Source: Pseudomonas asplenii (GTDB taxonomy: Bacteria; Pseudomonadota; Gammaproteobacteria; Pseudomonadales; Pseudomonadaceae). From it: a DNA stretch of 64,000 bases. A program made the position numbers and the translations under genes. The notes beneath the pieces are model-generated. The model was not told the origin of the DNA. It did not search any database and saw only the letters and a list, made by a program, of their open reading frames with translations. Below are positions 54,020 through 61,518 of the stretch, piece by piece; positions within the stretch are counted from its first letter, which is position 1; every line of letters begins with the position of its first letter. Where the stretch lies: assembly GCF_001293465.1 (NCBI RefSeq), contig NZ_JSYZ01000015.1:62001-126000 (forward strand), in the 5' to 3' direction.

Positions 54020-55216
54020 ATGTCCCTGCCCAGCCTGCGCCTCAAAGCCAATGCCGACCGCCGCCTGCGCGCCGGCCACCTGTGGGTCTACAGCAACGAA
54101 ATCGACGTGGCCGCAACCCCGCTGCACGGCTTCAAGGCCGGTGACCAGGCCATTCTCGAGGCCGCCGGCGGCAAGGCCCTCGGTATCGTCGCCATGAGCC
54201 CGAACAACCTGATCTGCGCCCGCCTGCTGTCGCGCGATGCCCGCCTGCCACTGGACAAGTCGCTGCTGGTGCACCGCCTCAACGTCGCCCTGTCGCTGCG
54301 CGAACGGCTGTTCGACAAGCCGTTCTATCGCCTGGTGTACGGCGATTCCGACCTGCTGCCGGGCCTGGTGGTCGACCGTTTCGGCGATATCCTGGTGGTC
54401 CAGCTCGCCTCGGCGACCATGGAACAGCACAAGGCCGACGTGATCGCCGCGCTGGTCCAGGTACTCAAGCCCAGCGGCATCCTGTTCAAGAACGACTCGG
54501 CGGCGCGTGATGCCGAGGGCCTCGAGCGCTATGTCGAGACCGTGTTCGGCCTGGTGCCGGAGTGGGTTGCCCTGGAAGAGAACGGCGTGAAGTTCGAGGC
54601 GCCGGTGATGGAAGGCCAGAAAACCGGCTGGTTCTACGACCACCGCATGAACCGCGCGCGCCTGGCACCCTACGTCAAGGGCAAGCGGGTGCTCGACCTG
54701 TTCAGCTACATCGGTGGCTGGGGCGTGCAGGCCGCGGCCTTCGGCGCCAGCGAAGTGTTCTGCGTCGACGCCTCGGGCTTCGCTCTCGACGGCGTCGAGC
54801 GCAACGCCGCACTGAACGGTTTCGCCGAGAGGCTGACCTGCATCGAAGGCGACGTATTCGAAGCCCTCAAGGAGCTGAAGTCCGCCGAAGAGCGTTTCGA
54901 CGTGATCGTGGCCGACCCGCCAGCGTTCATCAAGCGCAAGAAGGACCTGAAGAACGGTGAGGGCGCCTACCGTCGCCTGAACGAACAGGCCATGCGCCTG
55001 CTGAGCAAGGACGGCATCCTGGTCAGCGCCTCATGCTCGATGCACCTGCCGGAAGACGACCTGCAGAACATCCTGCTGACCAGCGCCCGCCACCTGGACC
55101 GCAATATCCAGCTGCTGGAACGCGGCGGCCAGGGCCCGGACCACCCGGTGCATCCGGCGATCCCGGAAACCCGCTACATCAAGAGCATCACCTGCCGCCT
55201 GCTGCCCAACAGCTGA
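54020..55216 (+). CDS. Class I SAM-dependent rRNA methyltransferase (RlmI-like)
   Basis: Probably methylates a cytosine in 23S rRNA. The 398-residue protein has an N-terminal PUA-like domain (LRLKANADRRLRAGHLWVYSNEI), a middle EEHD-type region with KTGWFYDHRMNR near 206, the SAM loop VLDLFSYIGGWGVQAAAFGA near 222, the catalytic VADPPAFIKRKKD, and the cysteine motif SASCSMHL. The start at 54020 is preferred; the frame is open 30 codons further up, without a better ribosome site. Confidence 0.9.
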   Translation: MSLPSLRLKANADRRLRAGHLWVYSNEIDVAATPLHGFKAGDQAILEAAGGKALGIVAMSPNNLICARLLSRDARLPLDKSLLVHRLNVALSLRERLFDKPFYRLVYGDSDLLPGLVVDRFGDILVVQLASATMEQHKADVIAALVQVLKPSGILFKNDSAARDAEGLERYVETVFGLVPEWVALEENGVKFEAPVMEGQKTGWFYDHRMNRARLAPYVKGKRVLDLFSYIGGWGVQAAAFGASEVFCVDASGFALDGVERNAALNGFAERLTCIEGDVFEALKELKSAEERFDVIVADPPAFIKRKKDLKNGEGAYRRLNEQAMRLLSKDGILVSASCSMHLPEDDLQNILLTSARHLDRNIQLLERGGQGPDHPVHPAIPETRYIKSITCRLLPNS

Positions 55217-55269
55217 GTGGCTGGCGCCCCGCCCTGTACCCAGGGCGGGTGGCGCCTGGCCGGCCACTT
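55215..55269 (+). terminator. Large terminator hairpin after the RlmI-like gene
   Basis: A core stem CCCGCCCTG-TACC-CAGGGCGGG (55227-55248) is extended by GGCGC/GCGCC and AGTGGC/GCCACT arms and followed by TTT. It separates the housekeeping gene from the 22-codon gene and oxidoreductase locus beyond it. Confidence 0.75.
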
Positions 55270-55380
55270 TCCGCCCCAGTTGAAACTCCTGCGGCACTCG
55301 CCCTCCCGAAAGTGCTCGCCCACCGCAATTAACTGGATATGACCGACATATAACTCGGACATAACCTACACAACTGCTCA

Positions 55381-55408
55381 TTGCCAACTTTCTTCATGAG
55401 CCTATTAT
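55381..55408 (+). promoter_or_regulatory. Sigma-70 type promoter of the small-peptide/SagB locus
   Basis: TTGCCA (55381-55386), a 16-base spacer and TATTAT (55403-55408) give a fair sigma-70 match with a start near 55415. Two GACATA copies 13 bases apart (55345-55350 and 55358-55363) lie just upstream and could bind an activator. Confidence 0.55.
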
Positions 55409-55415
55409 CTGATTA

Positions 55416-55436
55416 ATCGCCCACTATCGAGGCGAT
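55416..55436 (+). promoter_or_regulatory. Inverted repeat at the predicted 5' transcript end
   Basis: ATCGCC-N9-GGCGAT forms a 6-bp stem starting about where transcription should begin and ending 10 bases before the AGGAGG. It could be an operator overlapping +1 or an RNA 5'-stabilising hairpin. Confidence 0.5.
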
Positions 55437-55459
55437 ATAAACAGAAAGGAGGCACAAGC

Positions 55460-55528
55460 ATGGAAAAGATAAAACTTGAACATAAAGTATCCGCAGGCCA
55501 TCACGCGATGCTCGGAACGTCGAAATAA
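55460..55528 (+). CDS. 22-codon small peptide, candidate precursor or leader
   Basis: A short frame starts MEKIKLEHKV and ends AMLGTSK, with His at positions 8, 14 and 15 and no Cys, Asp, Trp, Tyr or Pro. Support for translation is a perfect AAAGGAGG with AGGAGG seven bases before the ATG, and a promoter 50 bases upstream. It is basic at the N-terminus (four Lys or His in the first nine residues). It lies 70 bases before a SagB-type oxidoreductase, and a strong hairpin separates them. I do not recognise the peptide. It could be a RiPP-like precursor, a carrier peptide, or a translated leader that controls the downstream gene. Confidence 0.65.
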   Translation: MEKIKLEHKVSAGHHAMLGTSK

Positions 55529-55536
55529 ACCCGAGA

Positions 55537-55573
55537 CAGGCTGGGTCGATTCCCCCATCTTCGATCCAGCCTG
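55537..55573 (+). promoter_or_regulatory. Intergenic 13-bp stem-loop between peptide and oxidoreductase genes
   Basis: The arms 55537-55549 (CAGGCTGGGTCGA) and 55561-55573 (TCGATCCAGCCTG) pair fully with one G-U. The loop is 11 bases, and AAAACC follows instead of a T-run. Such a hairpin between a small precursor gene and its enzyme gene often lowers downstream expression or protects the upstream mRNA. Confidence 0.8.
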
Positions 55574-55598
55574 AAAACCGAAAAGCGGGCACAGACTC

Positions 55599-56690
55599 AT
55601 GCATATCAATCCCGACCTGTTCATCCTGATAAAGCCACCTGCACTTGTCATCTGGAACTACAAGTCCCATGAACAGTACTCGATGGATAAACACCATGCC
55701 GACCGGCTGACCGAACTGGTCGAGAAGCCCTCCCGCTTCGATCCGCACCATCCAGTCGATTCGACCTTCGTGAGCACCGGCATCATCAGCGCAAACCCCT
55801 TTCCCAACGACCACTGGGGCTGGGACGACCTGTCGAGAATCTTCCATGTCGGCACCCGCGACCTGCCGCAGGCGAACACCCCGGACAACAGTGTCCAATG
55901 GGCACGGGACTACCTTGCCCACTGCCGGGAAGTCATGCAGCGCCAGCAGCCACCGCCCCACCGCCATGCCACCGTTCTGCACCAGGACATGATCCACCTT
56001 CCGCCGCCATTGCCGGGTCATGGCGAGAGCAACAGCGTCGACTTCACCAGCGTGCTCCTGCAACGCAAGACCTGCCGCAAGTTTTTCGACTGGCGTATTT
56101 CCCTCGAACACCTCAGCACGGTTCTTTATCTTTCCCTGGGTTATCTGAGGGAACGCGAACTGGATACTGACCCTTGCATACCGGAAGACTTTCGTGCACG
56201 TCGCAGCAGCCCATCGGGCGGCGGCCTCAATTGCAGCGAAGGTTATCTTTATATCCGTAATGTCGACGATATCGGACCGGGTTTTTATTATTATCACCCT
56301 GACAAACATGCACTGACACTTATAAGAGGCCTCGGCGTGCCATTGGCCACTTTAGTGCAAGGCCAGCACTTTATCGAAAACTTGCCATTCGGCATATTCA
56401 TTACTTGCCGATTCGACAAAATGTGGTGGAAGTATCCGCATTCCCAGGGTTATCGCGTCGCCCTGCTGGAAGCCGGGCATATATCGCAAACCTTCCAGCT
56501 TACCGCCACCGCCCTGGGCCTGAAGACCTGGGTAACCGCCGCCCTGTGCGAACAGAAGATCGAGCAGGCACTGCGCCTGGAGGACCTGAGCGAACAGCCA
56601 CTGCTGTTCGTCGGTGCCGGCTACAGCCATGGCGAATCGATCTGCGACGAACTTCAGGAACTGCTCAAGACCCCATCGGGAAGCCAATGA
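55599..56690 (+). CDS. SagB/ThcOx-type flavin-dependent oxidoreductase
   Basis: A 363-residue protein. The C-terminal nitroreductase-fold domain (about 147-345) has the SagB signatures VLLQRKTCRKFFDWRISLEHLS, RRSSPSGGGLNCSEGYLYI, GPGFYYYHPDKHAL and YRVALLEAGHISQTFQLTATALGLKTW, which would bind FMN. Residues 1-120 form an extension starting INPDLFILIKPPALVIWNYKSHEQYSM, like the N-terminal domain seen in some SagB-type dehydrogenases. Family members oxidise azolines in thiazole/oxazole peptides or act in other natural-product pathways. No YcaO cyclase is here, so the substrate is open. The ribosome site is weak (GCGGG). The stop overlaps the next gene. Confidence 0.87.
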   Translation: MHINPDLFILIKPPALVIWNYKSHEQYSMDKHHADRLTELVEKPSRFDPHHPVDSTFVSTGIISANPFPNDHWGWDDLSRIFHVGTRDLPQANTPDNSVQWARDYLAHCREVMQRQQPPPHRHATVLHQDMIHLPPPLPGHGESNSVDFTSVLLQRKTCRKFFDWRISLEHLSTVLYLSLGYLRERELDTDPCIPEDFRARRSSPSGGGLNCSEGYLYIRNVDDIGPGFYYYHPDKHALTLIRGLGVPLATLVQGQHFIENLPFGIFITCRFDKMWWKYPHSQGYRVALLEAGHISQTFQLTATALGLKTWVTAALCEQKIEQALRLEDLSEQPLLFVGAGYSHGESICDELQELLKTPSGSQ

Positions 56691-57871
56691 TGGCGTCGAC
56701 CGACACAAGCATCCGGCAATCGAGCCGCCCCCAACTGCTGCTGGTCACCGGCATATCACTGATCAGCTTTTTCCCGCTCAATGTTCTGTTGCCGGCGTTT
56801 CCAGCCCTGGCGGAGCAATTCGCCACCTCGACCGCCGACATCGCCCTGACGGTCAGCCTGTTCACCCTGGTCTTTGTCGTCTCGCAGTTGGTGATGGGGC
56901 CACTTTCCGATCGGTTCGGACGCAAGCAGGTGCTGCTGGCCTGCCTCACCCTCTCCTGCATCGGTGCCATCGGCTGCACCCTGGCCACGGACTTCGTCGC
57001 CTTCCTGTTCTTTCGCAGCGTCCAGGCACTGGGTTGCGGCTTCTTCGTCCTCGGCCTGGCGCTGGTCGAAGACCTGTTCGAGCCGCAGGAACGCATCCCT
57101 GTTCGCATTTTCTACATGAGCTTCAGCGGCCTGTTCGTCGCCCTCTCACCCCTGCTCGGCTCCTGGCTGCTGGACAGCTTCGGCTGGAGGAGCAGCTTCC
57201 ATGCCTTTACCCTGGTCGCTGCCGGCCTCTTCCTGCTGGCCTTGCGGGCGCTGCCTCGGCGCTCCGCAACCGGGACCACGCAAGGTCCGGCGCCGCGCCA
57301 GTCGATGCGCAAGATCCTCGGCCATGGCGACTTCCGTCGTTACTGGCAGATCGCGGCGCTGGTGTTCTGCCCCTACTTCGCCCTGACCAGCGTCTCGCCG
57401 CTGATCTTCATGGACGGCTTGCGCCTCTCCGAATACCAATACGCCATCGTGCTGCTGATCTATGGTGCTGCCTACCTGCTGGGTGGCGTGCTGGCCACCC
57501 GGTTGCAGAAGCGCCTGGGCGTGCGTGCGCAGATCGATATCGGCCTGCTCCTGCTGGGTGCCGCCGGCCTGGCACTGCTGCTGACCCTGCAACTGGGGCT
57601 GGTCTCCACCGCCAGCCTGCTGCTGCCGATGTGCCTGAGTGCCGCGGCGGTCAGCATCACCCGCCCGACGGCGATCTCCGCAGCGATGCTGCTGTTCCCG
57701 GCGAACGCCGGCACCGCGGCGTCGGCGGGCAACACCCTCATGTTTCTGGCAGCCGCCGCCAGCAGCGCATTGCTGGCCAGGAGCGACGTCCTGCTGCTGC
57801 CGACCCTCGGCATGGGCTTCGTCATTTGCAGCCTGCTCGGCCTGCTGAGCAGCGCCAAGGCTGAACACTGA
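56687..57871 (+). CDS. Bcr/CflA-type MFS exporter, first copy
   Basis: A 394-residue transporter with about 12 membrane helices and the MFS motif GPLSDRFGRKQVLL after helix 2. It also has QALGCGFFVLGLALVEDLF and SPLLGSWLLDSFGWRSSF, typical of drug/H+ antiporters of the Bcr/CflA subfamily. The ATG overlaps the oxidoreductase stop (ATGA, with a second ATG at 56690), so it is coupled to the SagB-type gene and probably exports its product. The gene is G+C-rich like the chromosome. Confidence 0.9.
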   Translation: MMASTDTSIRQSSRPQLLLVTGISLISFFPLNVLLPAFPALAEQFATSTADIALTVSLFTLVFVVSQLVMGPLSDRFGRKQVLLACLTLSCIGAIGCTLATDFVAFLFFRSVQALGCGFFVLGLALVEDLFEPQERIPVRIFYMSFSGLFVALSPLLGSWLLDSFGWRSSFHAFTLVAAGLFLLALRALPRRSATGTTQGPAPRQSMRKILGHGDFRRYWQIAALVFCPYFALTSVSPLIFMDGLRLSEYQYAIVLLIYGAAYLLGGVLATRLQKRLGVRAQIDIGLLLLGAAGLALLLTLQLGLVSTASLLLPMCLSAAAVSITRPTAISAAMLLFPANAGTAASAGNTLMFLAAAASSALLARSDVLLLPTLGMGFVICSLLGLLSSAKAEH

Positions 57872-58151
57872 GCGCTCTCATCGACCCACCACTGCGCACA
57901 TCGAGGACTGGGTGCTTGAAGCTCCTGGAATTAAACCCTCGCTGCAAAACCTCTACAGATAATCTTTATTAAATAAACATAATACCCACCGCCAAAAACA
58001 GCTATCAACGCAACCCTCTACTTCACAGCGATCATGCCTACAAAACTCATAGAAACACCCTACCAAATTACTCCGCGTGGTTAATCACCAAAAAAATCTG
58101 GCGCCTTCCAAAATAGAAAATAAAATTGACTTTAAAAAATAGGACTACTAG
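57872..58151. other. A+T-rich spacer between the two MFS genes
   Basis: These 280 bases shift from G+C-rich to clearly A+T-rich. Near 57950-57985 there is AATCTTTATTAAATAAACATAATA, possibly a promoter for the second exporter. A 16-codon frame (58034-58084) lacks any ribosome site. No hairpin terminator is obvious after the first MFS gene. Confidence 0.55.
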
Positions 58152-59354
58152 ATGACTGACCAAAAAACGATCACAGAAAACACCAACAAGAAATCTGTCA
58201 TCTCGCTACTTTTACTCATGGTATTGCTTGGTGTCTTTCCGATTGATGTTTTGCTGCCCTCCGTTCCCGCGATGGCGCTACACTTCAATCGGCCATCCGC
58301 CGACATTGCTCTCTCCATAAGCCTGTTTGCCATCGGAATATCTTTTTCCCAGCTACTCATTGGGCCCTTATCGGACAGAACCGGTCGGAAAAACCTCCTA
58401 CTCTTGGGAATGATCGCATCAATGATAGGAGCCATGGGGTGCGCGCTTTCCAGCGATTATAAAATTTTCATTCTATTTCGTATAATTCAGGCACTGGGAT
58501 GTGGCTGTTTTGTTCTCTCTCAGGCGCTGGTTCAAGATCTGTTTGAAGGGAAAGAACGGGACAGCCTGAGAATTATGATTGTCACCGCCAGTGGAGTGTT
58601 CATATCCATCTCACCGCTGGCTGGCAGCATTCTCCAAGAATTACTAGACTGGAGAGGCAGCTTCTATCTTTTTTTTGTTGTAGCCGCCGTTGTTTTTATT
58701 AAAACCTGCTCAACCCTAAAAGACGACTCAACGAAAAAAAACACTCAGTACTCGATCTTAAGATCTTACAGCCATATTTGCAGGGATAAATTATTCTTCG
58801 GTTATTGGCTTATAGCCGCCATTGCGTTTTCCTGTCACTTTTCCTTTATAGTGGTTTCGCCACTGATCTTCATGGAGCAGCTGCAGCTTTCCCAATATCA
58901 ATTTTCAGCAATCCTTCTATTATACGGAGTCGCCTATGCAGTAGGTGGAACTCTGGCTAGAGTTGTTAGCAATCGCACAACTATCAGCACCCAGATCGCC
59001 ATAGGTTTTTGTATGGTGTCCACTGCCGGACTGCTACTGATCTATATACCAAGTCGATTCAGCACATCTCCGTTAGACATACTATTACCAATGGTCATTT
59101 GCACAGTGGGAATTACGACAACCAGACCCGCAGCGACCTCCAAGGCAATGGAGCGTTTTCCCAACCATTCGGGAACCAGCGCCTCCGTTGGCAACACGCT
59201 GATTTTCATCTGTGGGGGGCTGATCAGCATGCTAATCAATTTCAGCGCTACAGATTTGCTATCGACTCTGGGTTGGACTTTTCTACTCTTGAGCATTGTC
59301 GGTTTAGGCCTGAATGCTCTGGTCCAACGCCCTGCACAAGCAATCATGGAGTGA
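58152..59354 (+). CDS. Bcr/CflA-type MFS exporter, second, A+T-rich copy
   Basis: A 400-residue transporter clearly related to the preceding one: shared blocks are PSADIALSISLF, QLLIGPLSDRTGRKNLLLLG, IQALGCGCFVLSQALVQDLFE and VVSPLIFMEQLQLSQYQF. Its A/T-ending codons set it apart from every other gene in the window, pointing to a separate transferred origin. AGGAC lies six bases before the ATG. It follows the first exporter after an A+T-rich spacer, so it may have its own promoter. The next gene, ilvD, is unrelated. Confidence 0.88.
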   Translation: MTDQKTITENTNKKSVISLLLLMVLLGVFPIDVLLPSVPAMALHFNRPSADIALSISLFAIGISFSQLLIGPLSDRTGRKNLLLLGMIASMIGAMGCALSSDYKIFILFRIIQALGCGCFVLSQALVQDLFEGKERDSLRIMIVTASGVFISISPLAGSILQELLDWRGSFYLFFVVAAVVFIKTCSTLKDDSTKKNTQYSILRSYSHICRDKLFFGYWLIAAIAFSCHFSFIVVSPLIFMEQLQLSQYQFSAILLLYGVAYAVGGTLARVVSNRTTISTQIAIGFCMVSTAGLLLIYIPSRFSTSPLDILLPMVICTVGITTTRPAATSKAMERFPNHSGTSASVGNTLIFICGGLISMLINFSATDLLSTLGWTFLLLSIVGLGLNALVQRPAQAIME

Positions 59355-59600
59355 AAAGCAACGCTTGCTCGTATACCACTCTCAACACCGCGCCCCATTC
59401 CTTCCAGCCGCCAGCGGTGTAGAATCGTCCTATTCATCGCCAGTCATCCCCCGGCGGGTTTATGAGCTCAGGCTGAGACGCACGGCGATCCCGTGCCGTT
59501 GTCGGCAGCTTTCGGACACACGGCCATTTTCCAGGTGTTCCCGAGGGTCAATAGAAGCTCACTCCCCACTTGTTACCTGATTAGCCGCCCGGAGTGCTCC

Positions 59601-61448
59601 ATGCCTGATTACCGCTCGAAAACATCCACCCACGGCCGCAACATGGCCGGTGCCCGCGCCCTGTGGCGCGCCACGGGGATGAAAGACGCCGACTTCAAGA
59701 AACCGATCATCGCCGTCGCCAACTCCTTCACCCAGTTCGTACCCGGTCACGTCCACCTCAAGGACATGGGCCAACTGGTCGCCCGCGAAATCGAACGCGC
59801 CGGTGGCGTCGCCAAGGAATTCAACACCATCGCCGTGGATGACGGCATCGCCATGGGCCACGACGGCATGCTCTATTCGCTGCCGAGCCGCGAGATCATC
59901 GCCGACTCCGTCGAGTACATGGTCAACGCCCACTGCGCCGACGCCATCGTCTGCATCTCCAACTGCGACAAGATCACCCCCGGCATGCTGATGGCCGCCC
60001 TGCGCCTGAACATCCCGGTGATCTTCGTCTCCGGCGGTCCGATGGAAGCCGGCAAGACCAAACTGGCCTCCCACGGCCTGGACCTGGTGGACGCGATGGT
60101 CATCGCCGCCGACTCCAACGCTTCTGACGAGAAGGTTGCCGAGTACGAGCGCAGCGCCTGCCCGACCTGCGGTTCGTGCTCCGGCATGTTCACCGCCAAC
60201 TCGATGAACTGCCTGACCGAAGCCCTGGGCCTGGCCCTGCCGGGCAACGGCTCGACCCTGGCCACCCACGCCGACCGCGAACAGCTGTTCCTGCGCGCCG
60301 GTCGCGACATCGTCGCGCTGTGCCAGCGCTACTACGGCGAGAACGACGACTCGGTACTGCCGCGCAGCATCGCCAACTTCAAGGCGTTCGAAAACGCCAT
60401 GACCCTGGACATCGCCATGGGCGGTTCCACCAACACCATCCTGCACCTGCTGGCCGCCGCCCAGGAAGCCGAAGTCGCCTTCGATCTGCGCGACATCGAC
60501 CGCCTGTCACGCAAGGTGCCGCAGCTGTGCAAGGTCGCGCCGAACATCCAGAAGTACCATATGGAAGACGTGCACCGTGCCGGCGGCATCATCAGCATTC
60601 TCGGCGAGCTGGCCCGTGGCGGCCTGCTGCACACCGACCTGCCGACCGTCCACAGCAGGAGCCTGGCCGAGGCCATCGCCCACTGGGACATCACCCAGAC
60701 CGACGATGAAGCGGTGCACACCTTCTTCAAGGCCGGCCCGGCCGGTATCCCGACCCAGACCGCTTTCAGCCAGGCGACCCGTTGGGAGACCCTCGACGAC
60801 GACCGCGAGAACGGCTGCATCCGCAGCGTCGAGCACGCCTACTCGAAGGAAGGCGGCCTCGCCGTGCTGTACGGCAACATCGCCCTCGACGGTTGCGTGG
60901 TGAAGACCGCCGGTGTCGACGAGTCGATCCTGGTGTTCGAAGGCAACGCGAAGATCTTCGAAAGCCAGGACAGCGCCGTGCGCGGCATCCTGGCCGACGA
61001 AGTGAAGGCCGGCGACATCGTGATCATCCGCTACGAAGGCCCGAAAGGCGGCCCGGGCATGCAGGAAATGCTCTACCCGACCTCGTACCTGAAGTCCAAG
61101 GGCCTGGGCAAGGCCTGCGCCTTGCTGACCGACGGCCGCTTCTCCGGCGGCACCTCGGGCCTGTCCATCGGCCACGCTTCCCCGGAAGCCGCTGCCGGCG
61201 GCGCGATCGGCCTGGTGCAGGATGGCGACAAGGTACTGATCGACATTCCGAACCGCTCGATCAACCTGCTGGTCAGCGACGAGGAACTGGCGGCCCGCCG
61301 TGTCGAGCAGGACAAGAAAGGCTGGAAACCGGCCGAACAGCGTCCACGCAAGGTCACCAGCGCGCTGAAGGCCTACGCCCTGCTCGCCACCAGCGCCGAC
61401 AAGGGCGCGGTGCGCGACAAGGCGATGCTCGACAAGCTGGTGCCGTAA
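59601..61448 (+). CDS. ilvD: Dihydroxy-acid dehydratase IlvD
   Basis: Dehydrates dihydroxy acids to 2-keto acids in isoleucine/valine and pantothenate synthesis. The 615-residue protein has a metal-sulfur site with CISNCDKITPGML near residue 121 and CPTCGSCSGMFTANSMNCLTEALGLALPGNG near 195, plus GSTNTILHLLAAA and GRFSGGTSGLSIGHASPEAA. The start MPDYRSKTSTHGRNM at 59601 gives the usual length; the 246-base gap before it contains its promoter region. A clear terminator follows. Confidence 0.96.
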   Translation: MPDYRSKTSTHGRNMAGARALWRATGMKDADFKKPIIAVANSFTQFVPGHVHLKDMGQLVAREIERAGGVAKEFNTIAVDDGIAMGHDGMLYSLPSREIIADSVEYMVNAHCADAIVCISNCDKITPGMLMAALRLNIPVIFVSGGPMEAGKTKLASHGLDLVDAMVIAADSNASDEKVAEYERSACPTCGSCSGMFTANSMNCLTEALGLALPGNGSTLATHADREQLFLRAGRDIVALCQRYYGENDDSVLPRSIANFKAFENAMTLDIAMGGSTNTILHLLAAAQEAEVAFDLRDIDRLSRKVPQLCKVAPNIQKYHMEDVHRAGGIISILGELARGGLLHTDLPTVHSRSLAEAIAHWDITQTDDEAVHTFFKAGPAGIPTQTAFSQATRWETLDDDRENGCIRSVEHAYSKEGGLAVLYGNIALDGCVVKTAGVDESILVFEGNAKIFESQDSAVRGILADEVKAGDIVIIRYEGPKGGPGMQEMLYPTSYLKSKGLGKACALLTDGRFSGGTSGLSIGHASPEAAAGGAIGLVQDGDKVLIDIPNRSINLLVSDEELAARRVEQDKKGWKPAEQRPRKVTSALKAYALLATSADKGAVRDKAMLDKLVP

Positions 61449-61463
61449 GCACCGTCGTCCAAC

Positions 61464-61493
61464 AAAAAGCCCGGCCAAAGTGCCGGGCTTTTT
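61464..61493 (+). terminator. Rho-independent terminator between ilvD and the phosphatase gene
   Basis: AAGCCCGGC (61467-61475), a six-base loop and GCCGGGCTT (61482-61490) form a 9-bp stem followed by TTT. The preceding A-run lets it also end the minus-strand phosphatase gene. Confidence 0.93.
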
Positions 61494-61518
61494 ACTGCCT
61501 GCTCGGAGCAACCCGGTC

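Noticed and set aside
55413..56309. A minus-strand frame of 298 codons opposite the SagB-type gene
   Set aside because: The plus strand carries clear SagB signatures; the antisense product has no family resemblance and no ribosome site.
58034..58084. A 16-codon frame (MPTKLIETPYQITPRG) in the spacer between the two MFS genes
   Set aside because: No Shine-Dalgarno precedes it, the region is simply A+T-rich, and no separate promoter or hairpin supports it. It could only be revived by conservation in relatives.
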